In this document: positions 45,627 through 55,538 of the stretch, one piece after another
Numbering within the stretch: position 1 is the first letter of the stretch
Layout: every line of letters begins with the position of its first letter
Notes under the pieces: model-generated
Database searches by the model: none
The model's input: only the letters and a program-made list of their open reading frames with translations
What the model was told of the DNA's origin: nothing
Source of the DNA: Orobanche coerulescens
Lineage: Eukaryota; Streptophyta; Magnoliopsida; Lamiales; Orobanchaceae
Assembly: GCA_033398695.1 (NCBI GenBank)
Contig: CM065806.1
Span: forward strand, 41,007,001 to 41,071,000
Length of the DNA stretch: 64,000 bases
Direction: 5' to 3'
Position numbers and translations under genes: made by a program

Positions 45627-46570
45627 TTGCTGCTGGAGGACTGCAAGATTTTCTTTTCTTTCTGCCATGATATGGGTTAATGGGGATGTGTGTGTATGTA
45701 TATATATATATATATAGAAAAAATATAATATGAAAACTAATTATCTTGTGAAATATAGAAACTTTTACAGGTCATTGATATTAGTGATCTAACGGTTGTA
45801 GATGAGTAGGATTATATGTATTTATGTATTTTTTTTATTATATTATTGTTGCATATACTAGCGACCAGCTTCATGCAACAAATAATAACAAATATGCAAT
45901 GAAATTGCTTAATAATGCAACAGGTATAGATTGGTTTCTAGATTTCACCATTAAGGGGGTTTCCACCATAATCAATCCCTATATGCTAATGTTGGAAATA
46001 AAATGCAGCGGAAGCGAAGTTGGTGAAAGTTTAACAAAAGCGTTTTACGCATTCACGAGCACAAGATCTATTTAAGCATGCTAATTAATTAACTACTAAG
46101 ATTAATAAGTAATTTAAATTTTATTTATTAAATAAATATGTTGGTAAAATAAATATCCTAATCTAGATCAAACATCATAGGATATTACCTTTGAAGTGTA
46201 GTGGTTGCTTTTCTTCATGATCTCCTTGTATTTTACCTTTAGATCTTCTAGAGTATGATCCGCCTTAATCTGGACGTCGTGTGGGCTACGAGCTACCGGA
46301 TCTTGCTTGAAAAAATATGGATCGGTCGAATATGTTCTTGGGAGTCATACGATTTTTCTTTATTTTCTAGTATTGTATAAACACTCTTAGAAAATTGGTG
46401 TGTTATCTAAATTGTGGAATCAAAGACACAAGTCAAAATCCACAATTAAATACAAGAACAAAAAATCAATCTCACAAGATGGAATAGATGTTACGTCCGA
46501 ACCCCATGTGTGTCCTATATATAGGCTCTTGGACTATTCTAGGGATCTTAAAGAGGATTAGGGTTAGGAT
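45627..46570. other. AT-rich sequence, possible decayed small LTR element, no gene
   Basis: Contains a (TA)n tract near 45700, a TGTTGGAAATAAAATGCAGC phrase near 45991 and TCCTATATATAGGC near 46515. These could be ends and TATA box of a minus-strand LTR, but no partner copy is present to test it. Confidence 0.35.
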
Positions 46571-46608
46571 TGTAACACCCCCAATCTACTCGGGAATATT
46601 ACATCGCC

Positions 46609-46633
46609 GCAGACCCTCTCCGTGAGAATCTAC
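46609..46633 (-). other. LTR 3'-end hairpin, Gypsy-D
   Basis: Minus-strand arms GTAGATTCTC and GAGGGTCTGC around ACGGA. All ten pairs form (three G-T). Relative to Gypsy-C the last pair changes from T-A to C-G. Confidence 0.7.
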
Positions 46634-46971
46634 CAGGCTATATACCAAAACAAGACATCAAAACAAATGCCAACATGTCTAAATACGAATCAGTAGACCG
46701 ATTTGGCCTTTATTCAATTACATACAACTTAAACTTCATATACATCTCTATCTCGACTCGCATCCATGCAAGGGTCAAAATACAACGACACTCACATACG
46801 ACGGGAAAACACTACAGCAGAAAAGAAAATACAATACGGCTACCAGTACCGAGTACTAGTCTTTATGTGATTAGTATCGTTTATCTTTCATCATCCTCAG
46901 TATCGATCCCGTGGTTTGTCACCCAAGAATCCTGCACGTACCGGAATGTAATGCATACATCCACCCCCCGA

Positions 46972-47007
46972 TTACTCGGGGGTTAGCAAAATTCCACTAT
47001 TTTGCTA
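46972..47007 (-). other. Paired hairpins in Gypsy-D LTR
   Basis: Minus strand: TAGCAAAAT...ATTTTGCTA followed by ACCCCCGAG...TCGGGGGGT. Confidence 0.6.
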
Positions 47008-47786
47008 GTACAAGTATCAAGTGCAATTACGAGCCATACACATCATATTCCAATAATATAATAATCTGGACTAAATAATGGTAAATAACCGAGGGTCACA
47101 TGTAATCGATGGTGAATATATGTAATCGTAAAATTCAAGATCAGTATTCCGGAATAATTAAATCTCATTATATCTAATTTCAATTTCATGTGTGATTAAC
47201 TAAAATATTTGTGGTACCTGTAATACCCGTAATTTCGATTTCCGGTAATTTCTTTTTTTTTTCGGCAGAAGTCCGTTTTGACAACTTTCTCATGACCGTT
47301 TCGTCATTATGAGAATGATTAATTCTACACTTTTTGACATCCGAGTTCGTTTCAGTGCTGTTTTGTTGAATTCCGTGCTTTTTACCGACTTTTCCGCACT
47401 TGACTTCGATTCATGCGAATCTCGTTCAAAACTGCTGTTTCGAGTTTACCGTAAGTTCGTTTAACTTTGTTAGACGTGTTGTGAACTTCGGTTTGGTTAT
47501 TCGATCACGTATCGTGATTTTCGGGCGTTTTGGGCCATTTTCGTAATTTCCCAAAGTTTGGGGTAATTATTTTCCGTTATCGAATTTCGAGCCTTCGGGT
47601 GGTCGGAATCGTGTGTTCTCTTAGTGCTCGAATTCGTCTTTGCGAGTACTTCGTAACCGTATCTTCGATTCGTATTCAGGTTCGGGTTTCAGGGTCGTTC
47701 GGGCCGTCGGAGTTGGCCCCGGCCGAGTCATGGCCGGGCAGTCTGGGCCCAGGCCGGCACTGGCCGAGTTACGACCGGTAGTGCTC

Positions 47787-47925
47787 GGCAGTTACGTACG
47801 TAAGGCCGGTTATGTACGTAAGGCCCTGGCCGGTAACGTACGTAACGTGTCCGGAATTTCTAGGCAGCGAGTTCGGCCATGGCCGGTTACGTACGTAAGC
47901 CATGGCCGGTTACGTACGTAAGGCG
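47787..47925 (+). repeat. TTACGTACGTAA cluster, U3 of Gypsy-E
   Basis: Five copies of (G)TTACGTACGTAAGG or close variants, between GGCC-rich spacers, end about 12 bases before the TATA-like box. The 3' LTR copy is at 62345-62480. Confidence 0.85.
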
Positions 47926-48969
47926 GCGTGATCGGCTATTTAAGGCCAGCAGACGTTTTCTTCAGCCATTTCTCACTCGTTTTTCTTCTCTTCCGCGTCT
48001 GGGGGTGTGTTGATCATGGAGAGATGTTGTTGGACAATAAATCCATGAAGTCTTGGAGTTCATATCATCAATCAATCATCCCATAACCTCCTCCGATCTA
48101 CCGAATCAAGGTTAGATTTCTAAAAATCTAGTTTTGGGGAATTTGGGTATTTTGGTTGTTTTCGTCTGATTAATCCGATTTAACTTAGGATTATGATGGA
48201 TTGATGACTATTTAGATGTATTATATCATTTCCCTTGTTATTCCATGGTTGGATCGTATCGATTCGTTGTTTTGGTCAAGTTCTTGATCGACGCCTTGAA
48301 GGTGTCCGGTAGAATGTCATAGAGGGGTTTTACGATTATTCTTCCTCGTATGATCATTGATTTATAGATTATATGATGTTAGGGTCGAGTTTCTTGTGAA
48401 GAAACCGTGTTGAACCCTTCCGTTCGTTGTCGTCTTCCTTTTCGATAGCATCGGGCGTTCCGAAGCTTCTCGGTTGAGCCGTGCCCGTTCGTGGTTCCGT
48501 GCTCGTGGTATCGAGGCAAGTATCTTGCCCATACGTTTCATGTTTCATAGGCATAATTGTTGATAAATGATTTTTATACGAAATCCAAATGTTTAATGAA
48601 CGTAAAAAGGGATCGGTATGTTCTCGATAAATGTTGTCTTTCAACGATAATTCGTATACTTCGTGAATATGTGTTCTAGGAATATGTGTGTTGGTTTTGT
48701 ATGTTGAAAGATAATGTGATTACTTTGAGTGAGTTTGATAGACTGTAATCCATTGCCGGGGATTACGTATTGTTATTGCGTACTTGTTCGGTAAGAACGT
48801 AATGTGTGTGATATTAGTTGTTACTCCTTGAAAGGAGGTTGTGATGCTTAATGTTGTTTGGCTTGATAAGTGATTATTGTTGTGTGCTTGATGTATGTGA
48901 TGTGCCTCCGGGTAGGATTGTTGAATCTCCGGGATCCATACTTGCTAGTATGGGTCGGGCGTGACCGTA

Positions 48970-49270
48970 GGGTTATCCAATCCGGGTATGTCTTGCGGGG
49001 ACTCCGAGGTTCGTGGCTTGTTAGCCCGATGCCGAGATAACTTGTGGGGTTATCATCGGGTATGTCTTGTGGGGACTCCGAGGTTCGTGGCTTGTTAGCG
49101 CGATGCCGGGATAACTTATGGTTGTGATTTGGTTATGAATTATCTGTGCTTGTGGTCACGTGACTGTTGTTACGGTGACATGTGATTTGGTATGGATTGC
49201 CATTGGGTTATTCACTCGGGTATGTTCTGCGGGAGCATCTGAGGTTCGTCGATTGTTAGCACGGGACGCG
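48970..49270 (+). repeat. ~85-bp tandem repeat in the Gypsy-E LTR
   Basis: GGGGACTCCGAGGTTCGTGG recurs near 48998 and 49071, with a looser third copy (GCATCTGAGGTTCGTCG) near 49234. Each is followed by TTGTTAGC and a GCCGRGATAA-like end. The 3' LTR repeats this near 63565-63845. Confidence 0.8.
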
Positions 49271-49577
49271 AATAATCCTTGGGGATATGTGTTTTATGAT
49301 TTGGGTCTTGGACCCCGTGTTTTGGTGAATTGGGTCATGGACCCCATGTGTTGTTTTCGTAATTGTGCTTTGGGAAAATGACTTTTGGGCTGTGTCCCTA
49401 AACGTTTGCAAAACTCCCGAGATCGTAAAATGTTTTTACAAGATGTATATCGGGTTTACACCTATCTTTTGATTTAACCGTTTTGATCAAGTGATTTACC
49501 TCGAGAAGTATGTTTATGATTAACATGTTCCGTAGAGTATGATATGTATGGCTCGTTTTTGTATTTTATACTTGCAC

Positions 49578-49623
49578 TAGCAAAACAGTGGACTTTTGCT
49601 AACCCCCGAGTATTCGGGGGGTG
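49578..49623 (+). other. Paired hairpins in Gypsy-E LTR
   Basis: TAGCAAAA...TTTTGCTA, one base, then ACCCCCGAG...TTCGGGGGGT, about 355 bases before the LTR end. Confidence 0.65.
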
Positions 49624-49915
49624 GATGTCTATTTTTGCATTCAGGTTTGGAAGCATAACACAGGGTCAGCACGAAGGATAATGAAAGATGAACGATACTA
49701 ATCACATGAGGATCCATATGAGGTCATTGGTTTAGTTATAGTTTATTTTCCGCTACAGTATTCTTTCCCGTTGTACGGGAGTGTGTTGTATTCGACCCCT
49801 GCGTGGGCATGTAATGAGTTTGAGTTGTATGTATTTATTGAAAGACCAAATCGGCCTACTGAGTCATTTTAGCCTTAAAGGCATTGTTGAGATGTTCTAT
49901 GTTTTTACCAGCCTG

Positions 49916-49940
49916 GTAGATCCTTGAGGAAAGGTTCTAC
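49916..49940 (+). other. LTR 3'-end hairpin, Gypsy-E
   Basis: Arms GTAGATCCTT and AAGGTTCTAC around GAGGA. Nine of ten pairs form; the G-T pair of the relatives is a T-T mismatch here. Confidence 0.65.
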
Positions 49941-49981
49941 GGCATGTAATATCCCTGAGCGGATTGGGGGTGTTACATAAA

Positions 49982-49993
49982 TGGTATCAGAGC
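49982..49993 (+). other. Primer-binding site of Gypsy-E
   Basis: TGGTATCAGAGC, four bases inside the LTR. Confidence 0.9.
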
Positions 49994-52118
49994 TTAGGTT
50001 GTGGAAACCTAGGCTGTCGGGTAGTGGTGTCTGTTGAGTTTTGTCTCGTCGGATTTTATCTGACTGAGTCGTGTCGCGACGCGTCGTCCGAGTTTGTTGG
50101 TCGTGATTAGTATCGTGGGCGATCATCATCTTCGTGCGGCCTGTGGATGTAAGTCTTCCTTCTTTGTGTTGTGCCTCGTGTGACACGAGCTATTTTTATG
50201 ATTATTTGTTAACTGGCGGAATCCTCTTATGGATTTTGATTTCTTGATATGTGGTTATTTGACCCTCATATTTCGTTCATATGAGGAGTAGTGCTGCTGG
50301 ATTGTGCATGTTTGACTTTATTTCTTTTATCCGCTGCGTGAGTTCTTTTGTAATGGCTTTCGGTATTTTACCGACTGAGTTTTATTTCAAAAACCAATTC
50401 CCTTAATCGAGTTTTTGGCATTATGGCCTTGGTCATTTTGGCGAAATTCTTATGACGGTATTTAGTATTTTGTAAATGGCTTTTGTGAGTTTTTGAAATA
50501 TTACCGTCATCGGCCTTTTTGGCATTTTTGTAAATGGTTTTATCCTGGTGGGTTCCGGCGCGGGACCCATGGCGCTATAATGTTCCGTGTAATTACCTAA
50601 ATTTTTTGGGCATTCTAGCCCATTGAATTATCTTTGAAAACCTTGAGTATCTTAGAAAATAAATTTCGAGACGTACTTTTAAAATGAATTATTTTCTCGT
50701 GGTACATCCAAGGTGCCACAATATATTTCAAAATTCTTCTACCTCGAGGACCAAAAAGTTTTGAGATATTTTCAATGTTTTAAAAAAAAATTTACTTAGA
50801 CCCGAGGGTCGAATATTCTGAATGTTTTTCCCTAAGAGAAAGTGTCCTCATTTTTATCAAATGCGAAATGGTTCTCCAAAGTCTCGATAACGATGTTTCA
50901 CGTTTGTACTTTTTTGAAATGTGATACTCAAGATCAACTGGTGTTCTTCTAAATTATTTTTAAAATGAGGTTTTCGTTTTTAAAACCTATCCATTCCCGT
51001 TTGTGTTTGGGAATGTATGTATGATGTTTGCTTTGTCGTTATGATGTTGCTCCCGAGTATGATCGAATTGGTGGCATGAACGTCGAGGCGTTGCCACGCA
51101 TTTGTTGTACTAGCCCTCTGTGAGAGGTGTGATATGGTGTTTACTGTTTATCGCCTCGTGGTGATTTGCGTGTTGTCGCACGAGTGTGAGTTGTTAAAGC
51201 TTGAATTTTTGTGCGTTTATGCATATGAGTGATTGTTTCATGATGTTTGTGATTGTGTGCTGGCTATCGTTCGGGCCGTTGTAATCATCGAACGATGCCG
51301 TTGTTGTTGTGATTTGTGTATGCGTTGATATGTTATGCTGCTTGGCATCTCCGGTATTTTGTTTTGCGGTGTGACGTTCCATTGTACCTAGCAGTTGTAT
51401 TTTCGGTACGTCGAGCCGTGGTGTTTCAACCGTGGTGTGCCGGGGGCATGCACGTACCAATTATCTTTCTCGTCACAGGATCCAGTTTTGCGAGTTGGGT
51501 TCTGAGTCTTTCGGGGCGCGAACTTCAGTACAGATATCAGAATCGGCTCTGAGAGGCCCATGAGAGATTTTTATGTTGGTTGCTTTTTGTGTTGTTACCT
51601 TGTTTCCGTTGTTGTGAGTTGCGGGGGTGACATTTCTTCTATAAGAGGTCGAATGTAATGCCCGTATTATTTTTGGACTTCTGCATTTCCTCTTTCTCAA
51701 GTCTATCGACTCGCTCGTGTTCGTTGATACTTTTTGAACTTGTTCTGTATTTCGGTTTCATCGTTCGAATAAGCTGTGATCTTGTTTTGGGTCGATCTGG
51801 TTATCGCTGTGACTTTTCCGAGTTCGGTTCGATTCTTATGAACCTTGTTCGGAAGTAACATCTTTTGATTCTACTAATTCTTTTATTCGAAGTGGATTAG
51901 ATTTTGAACTTCTGTATTTACAACTCTGTCGACCGTTTATGTTAGTTGACATTTTCTGAGCTTGTCCTGCCCCTTGCTTTTGTTGATCGAACGAGCGTGG
52001 TATTGTTTCGGAATAACTCGTTTGTCGTTGTGACTTTTCAATTTCTATTCCCTTTCCTGTGGATCTTATGTGAATGCACATGTTGTTTTTTTCACCAGAT
52101 CATATATTGTCTATAGTC
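49994..52118 (+). other. Gypsy-E internal region, left part, no gene
   Basis: No recognisable protein. Near 51655 there is GAATGTAATGCCCGTATT, resembling a polypurine/LTR-start joint, suggesting an old LTR piece inside. Frames of 60-93 codons here are not conserved with Gypsy-F and look fortuitous. Confidence 0.6.
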
Positions 52119-52688
52119 TGTAATATCCGCAATTTTCGATTTTCGGTAAATTTCTTTTTTTCGGTCGGAGTTCGTTTTGACGACTCGCTCATGACCGTTC
52201 CGTCGTTCTGAGAATGATTAATTCTACACTTTTTGACATCTGAGTTCGTTTCGGTGTCGTTTTGTTGAGTTCCGTGCTTTTTAGCGACTTTTCCGCACTT
52301 GAGTTCGATTCTTGCGAATCTCGTTCGAAACTGCTGTTTCGAGTTTCCTGTAAGTCCGTTTAACTTTGTTAGACGTGTTGTGAACTTCAGTTTGGTTATT
52401 CGATCACGTATCGTGATTTCCGGGCGTTTTGGGCCATTTTGTAATTTCTTAAAAGTTACGGGTATCCGTATCTGTAATTGTTGTCTCGGCCAGTTTCTTA
52501 GTCGCGTATGATTAATTACGGTATTATGTTTTCATTTCGGGTCGTTGATGTCGTCCGCGAACTTTTCGTCGTGTTCGTTCCGTGCGTTTTCGGAAACCGA
52601 GTCGTCGAGCCTGGTGGTCTGCATCGGGCCGGACGGTTATGGATCGGCCGGACGATTGCCGGCACCGGCCGGACAGTGGCAGAACCGG

Positions 52689-53100
52689 CGAGCGCACGCC
52701 ACGGCCGGAAGGCGCGCGCTAACCGGCAGTGTAGCGCACGCTATCGGCCGCCTAACGACGCCATCGGGTCTTAGCGGTGGGTTATGAGGTTCGACTCGGT
52801 CAGATCGGCAGTAGCGCACGCCATCGCTTGGTCGGAGCGCACGCTAACCGGAAGGAGTAGCGCACGCTGTCGGCCGACTAGCGTACGTTACCTGGGCGAA
52901 CTCTTTAGTCCAGAGATTACTGGACAGGTCGGCTAGCGCGCGCAGGCATCCGGCCGTAGCGCACGCTAGCGGGAGTCGGGTCGGCAGGTTTGGTCGGCAG
53001 GTTTGGTCGGTGGTGCCGGGTCGTGCGGGCCCTGGCCGAGGGTACTCGGCCGATACCGGCCGATAGCGCACGCTAGTCCGGGAAGGCCAGCGCACGCTAG
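52689..53100 (+). repeat. TAGCGCACGCTA cluster, U3 of Gypsy-F
   Basis: About ten copies or half-copies, near 52689, 52711, 52733, 52812, 52833, 52858, 52879, 52934, 52956, 53064 and 53089. The word is the one used in Gypsy-B, although the surrounding LTR is not alike. Copy in the 3' LTR: 58391-58775. Confidence 0.82.
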
Positions 53101-55116
53101 TTCCGGCCCAGTATAAATGTGAGCAGTCACATTTTCATTCATTTCTCACTTCCTTCCTCTTCTATCCGCGGCTGGCGATTCAAGAGTGGCGAAGCCATGT
53201 TGTTTGACAACAAATCCACGAAGTTCTTGAGTTCATAACATCAATCAATCATCCGTTATCGTCCTTTGATCCAGCGAATCAAGGTAATCTTACCTTAGAA
53301 TCCTAATTTCGTGAATTTGGGGGTTTTTGCATTTTTGTCCGATTCGTTCCGTGTTGTTGATTAATTCATGATGGGTATGATTAATCTTGGTAGTATTCTT
53401 GTGTTTAACATCATTTAATCCATTGTTCTTCGTCGAATCAAAGTATATTTCTTGATTTCCTTCGAATTGACTTTTTGGGGGATTTGTTCTCGATCTCGTT
53501 TTTCAACCGTTTTTGATGGATCGATTGTGGTTAAATAATGTTGTTAAACACTTTCTATGGATTGTATATCCATATTTCAACTCGGAATTCCATTTTCGTG
53601 TTTTGTCGGGACGAATCGTGTTCTTGGCCGTTTTGGGTGAAATCCTTGAACCTTCGTCATTTGTTCTTTGAATTCAGCGGTTTTGGGTCGTACTTTGGAA
53701 TTCATTTTCGTTGTTATTGTTTTCGTTCGTAGTTCATTGTTGCGGATTCTCGTTCGGTGGAGTCGACGAGTTCGTAGTCGGTTCGTGCCAACCTACTTCG
53801 GCCGATTCTCCGCGTTGTGGTTATTCGAGGCAAGTACCTTGCCCATACTTTTCTTGTTTTGTGGATATGATAATTAGTGATCGTCTTAGTGTGTTTGTTG
53901 TTTGTTTGAAATGATTTTTCAAAAGACTCGTCTAGCCTCGTTAAAGGCTCACTTTCAAAACGCGTGTGTTTTGTAAATTATGTGGGTTGTAAGTGACTAC
54001 ATGAATCCCTTGGATATGTTTAGTGTTGATGTTGCGCTTGATAATGCGTGGGTACGTATATTGTTTCTTTCTGTCGTGTTATGGTTGACATGCGTGTTGT
54101 TATTTATTCATGTGGTCGTGGACTGGCGGATAAATTATGTGAATTGGTGTATTGATTTGATAATTGTTACAACGATTGAATGTGTGCTTGAGGTTTGTGA
54201 TAATGTGGATACTTGTTGTGAGAAACGTCGTATCCGGGAACCTCTGAGGGCGGGGCGTGCACTCCGGCCTAGTGTATGCTGCAATGTGCGGCTCCATATG
54301 GGTGGTGAACGCCGGTGTTACCTAATGCGCGCGCAAGGGGCGGCTCTTGCGGGAGTGACGCCGGTGCGGTGACATGTTCAATGAGCGGCCAACATGATGG
54401 AAGTGAACGCCGGTACAGTGCAAGGGAGGCGCCCGGCGGCTTATTGGTTACGGGTATTTGAGTGATAGCTAAGACTGCTATCGAACGATGTTCGTATCTC
54501 AAATTCTTTCAACTCACTTTTAAATGTTTGTCTTGATATAGACCGCGATTCGTGTTTTTGAAAGCTTGTTTCAACTTGTTTTTAAAGCGTTGGTATCAGG
54601 GTTAATTAACCAAGGAGGTTTGACGAAATCTCCGAGGGTTAATTAATCGGGGGTCTTGAGCAGGGTATGTCGAATGAGAGATTGTACCTTTGATTGTATT
54701 GTGGTGCTATTCTGTGTATAGGGTCAAGGACCCTGTGGAATGTTGAGATGATTGATCTCGTGTTGATACTATTTGGGTTTGGGTCGAGAACCCCGTGTGA
54801 TGTGGAGATGTTTGATCTCGTGTCGATATTATTTGGTTTTGGGTCGAGAATCCCGTGGAAATATTCGTGAAGACTCGTTTGTGTTGATAGAGTGGCTTTC
54901 TTGCAAATTGTTTTCTATTAAAACGCTCGATGGCATCTTTAAAACTGTTTTATAAATGGTTCCCCTTTATTTGTGATCTTTCGGTTTTGAGAAATATTTA
55001 CCAAACTCATGCCTCGGGAGGTACTTTTCGTTACGTTTGGATTTTTGAGGATTCCTGGTTATTGTTATTCGTGAAATGTGAATTGTATGGCTCGTATTTG
55101 CACTTTGTTCTTGCAC

Positions 55117-55162
55117 TAGCAAAACAGTGGAGTTTTGCTAACCCCCGAGTATTCGGGGGGTG
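55117..55162 (+). other. Paired hairpins in Gypsy-F LTR (second copy from 60797)
   Basis: TAGCAAAAC...GTTTTGCTA then ACCCCCGAG...TTCGGGGGGT. Confidence 0.65.
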
Positions 55163-55455
55163 GATGTCTGTTTTTGCATTCAGGTTTGGGAGCATAAAAC
55201 AGGGTCGGCACGAAGGATGATGAAAGATGAACGATACTAATCACACGAGGATCCGTATGAGGTCATTGGTTTAGTTATAGTTTATTTTCCGCTGCAGTAT
55301 TTCTTTCCCGTTGTACGGGAGTGTGTTGTATTTGACCCCTGCGTGGGCATGTAATGAGTTTGAGTTGTATGTAATCATTGAAAGACCAAATCGGTCTACT
55401 GAGTCATTTTGGCCTTAAAGGCATTTTTGAGTTGTTCTATGTTGTTACCAGCCTG

Positions 55456-55480
55456 GTAGATCCTTGAGGAAAGGGTCTAC
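55456..55480 (+). other. LTR 3'-end hairpin, Gypsy-F (second copy 61132-61156)
   Basis: Arms GTAGATCCTT and AAGGGTCTAC around GAGGA, 37 bases before the LTR end. Confidence 0.75.
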
Positions 55481-55521
55481 GGCGTGTAATATCCCTGAGC
55501 GGATTGGGGGTGTTACATTTA

Positions 55522-55538
55522 TGGTATCAGAGCTTAGG
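55522..55538 (+). other. Primer-binding site of Gypsy-F
   Basis: TGGTATCAGAGCTTAGG, four bases inside the LTR. Confidence 0.9.

Larger units (their letters stand above)
46571..47218 (-). repeat. Gypsy-D: 3' part of a minus-strand gypsy LTR
   Basis: The plus strand starts TGTAACACCCCC, so the minus strand ends GGGGGTGTTACA like Gypsy-B to F. Inside, on the minus strand, are the shared 25-nt hairpin, the paired hairpins and GCAAGTATC-like text. No primer site follows the end, so it is a 3' LTR or solo LTR. It is cut at 47218 by Gypsy-E. Confidence 0.78.
47219..49977 (+). repeat. 5' LTR of Gypsy-E (2759 bp)
   Basis: TGTAATACCCGTAATTTCG to GGGGGTGTTACA. Includes the TTACGTACGTAA cluster, a TATTTAA box (47937-47943), the AGGCAAGTA word (48514-48522), a ~85-bp tandem repeat (48970-49270), GGGTC hairpins and the 3' hairpins. 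Confidence 0.9.
52119..55517 (+). repeat. 5' LTR of Gypsy-F
   Basis: Contains a GCGCACGCTA cluster (52689-53100), TATAAAT (53112-53118), AGGCAAGTA (53828-53836), a GC-rich module (54230-54470) and a ~60-bp repeat with GGGTC hairpins (54721, 54781, 54841). Confidence 0.92.

Noticed and set aside
52110..52125. Gypsy-F as a direct neighbour of, rather than an insertion in, Gypsy-E
   Set aside because: TAGTC/GAGTC flank it, and the Gypsy-E interior continues on the far side in line with the Gypsy-F interior.
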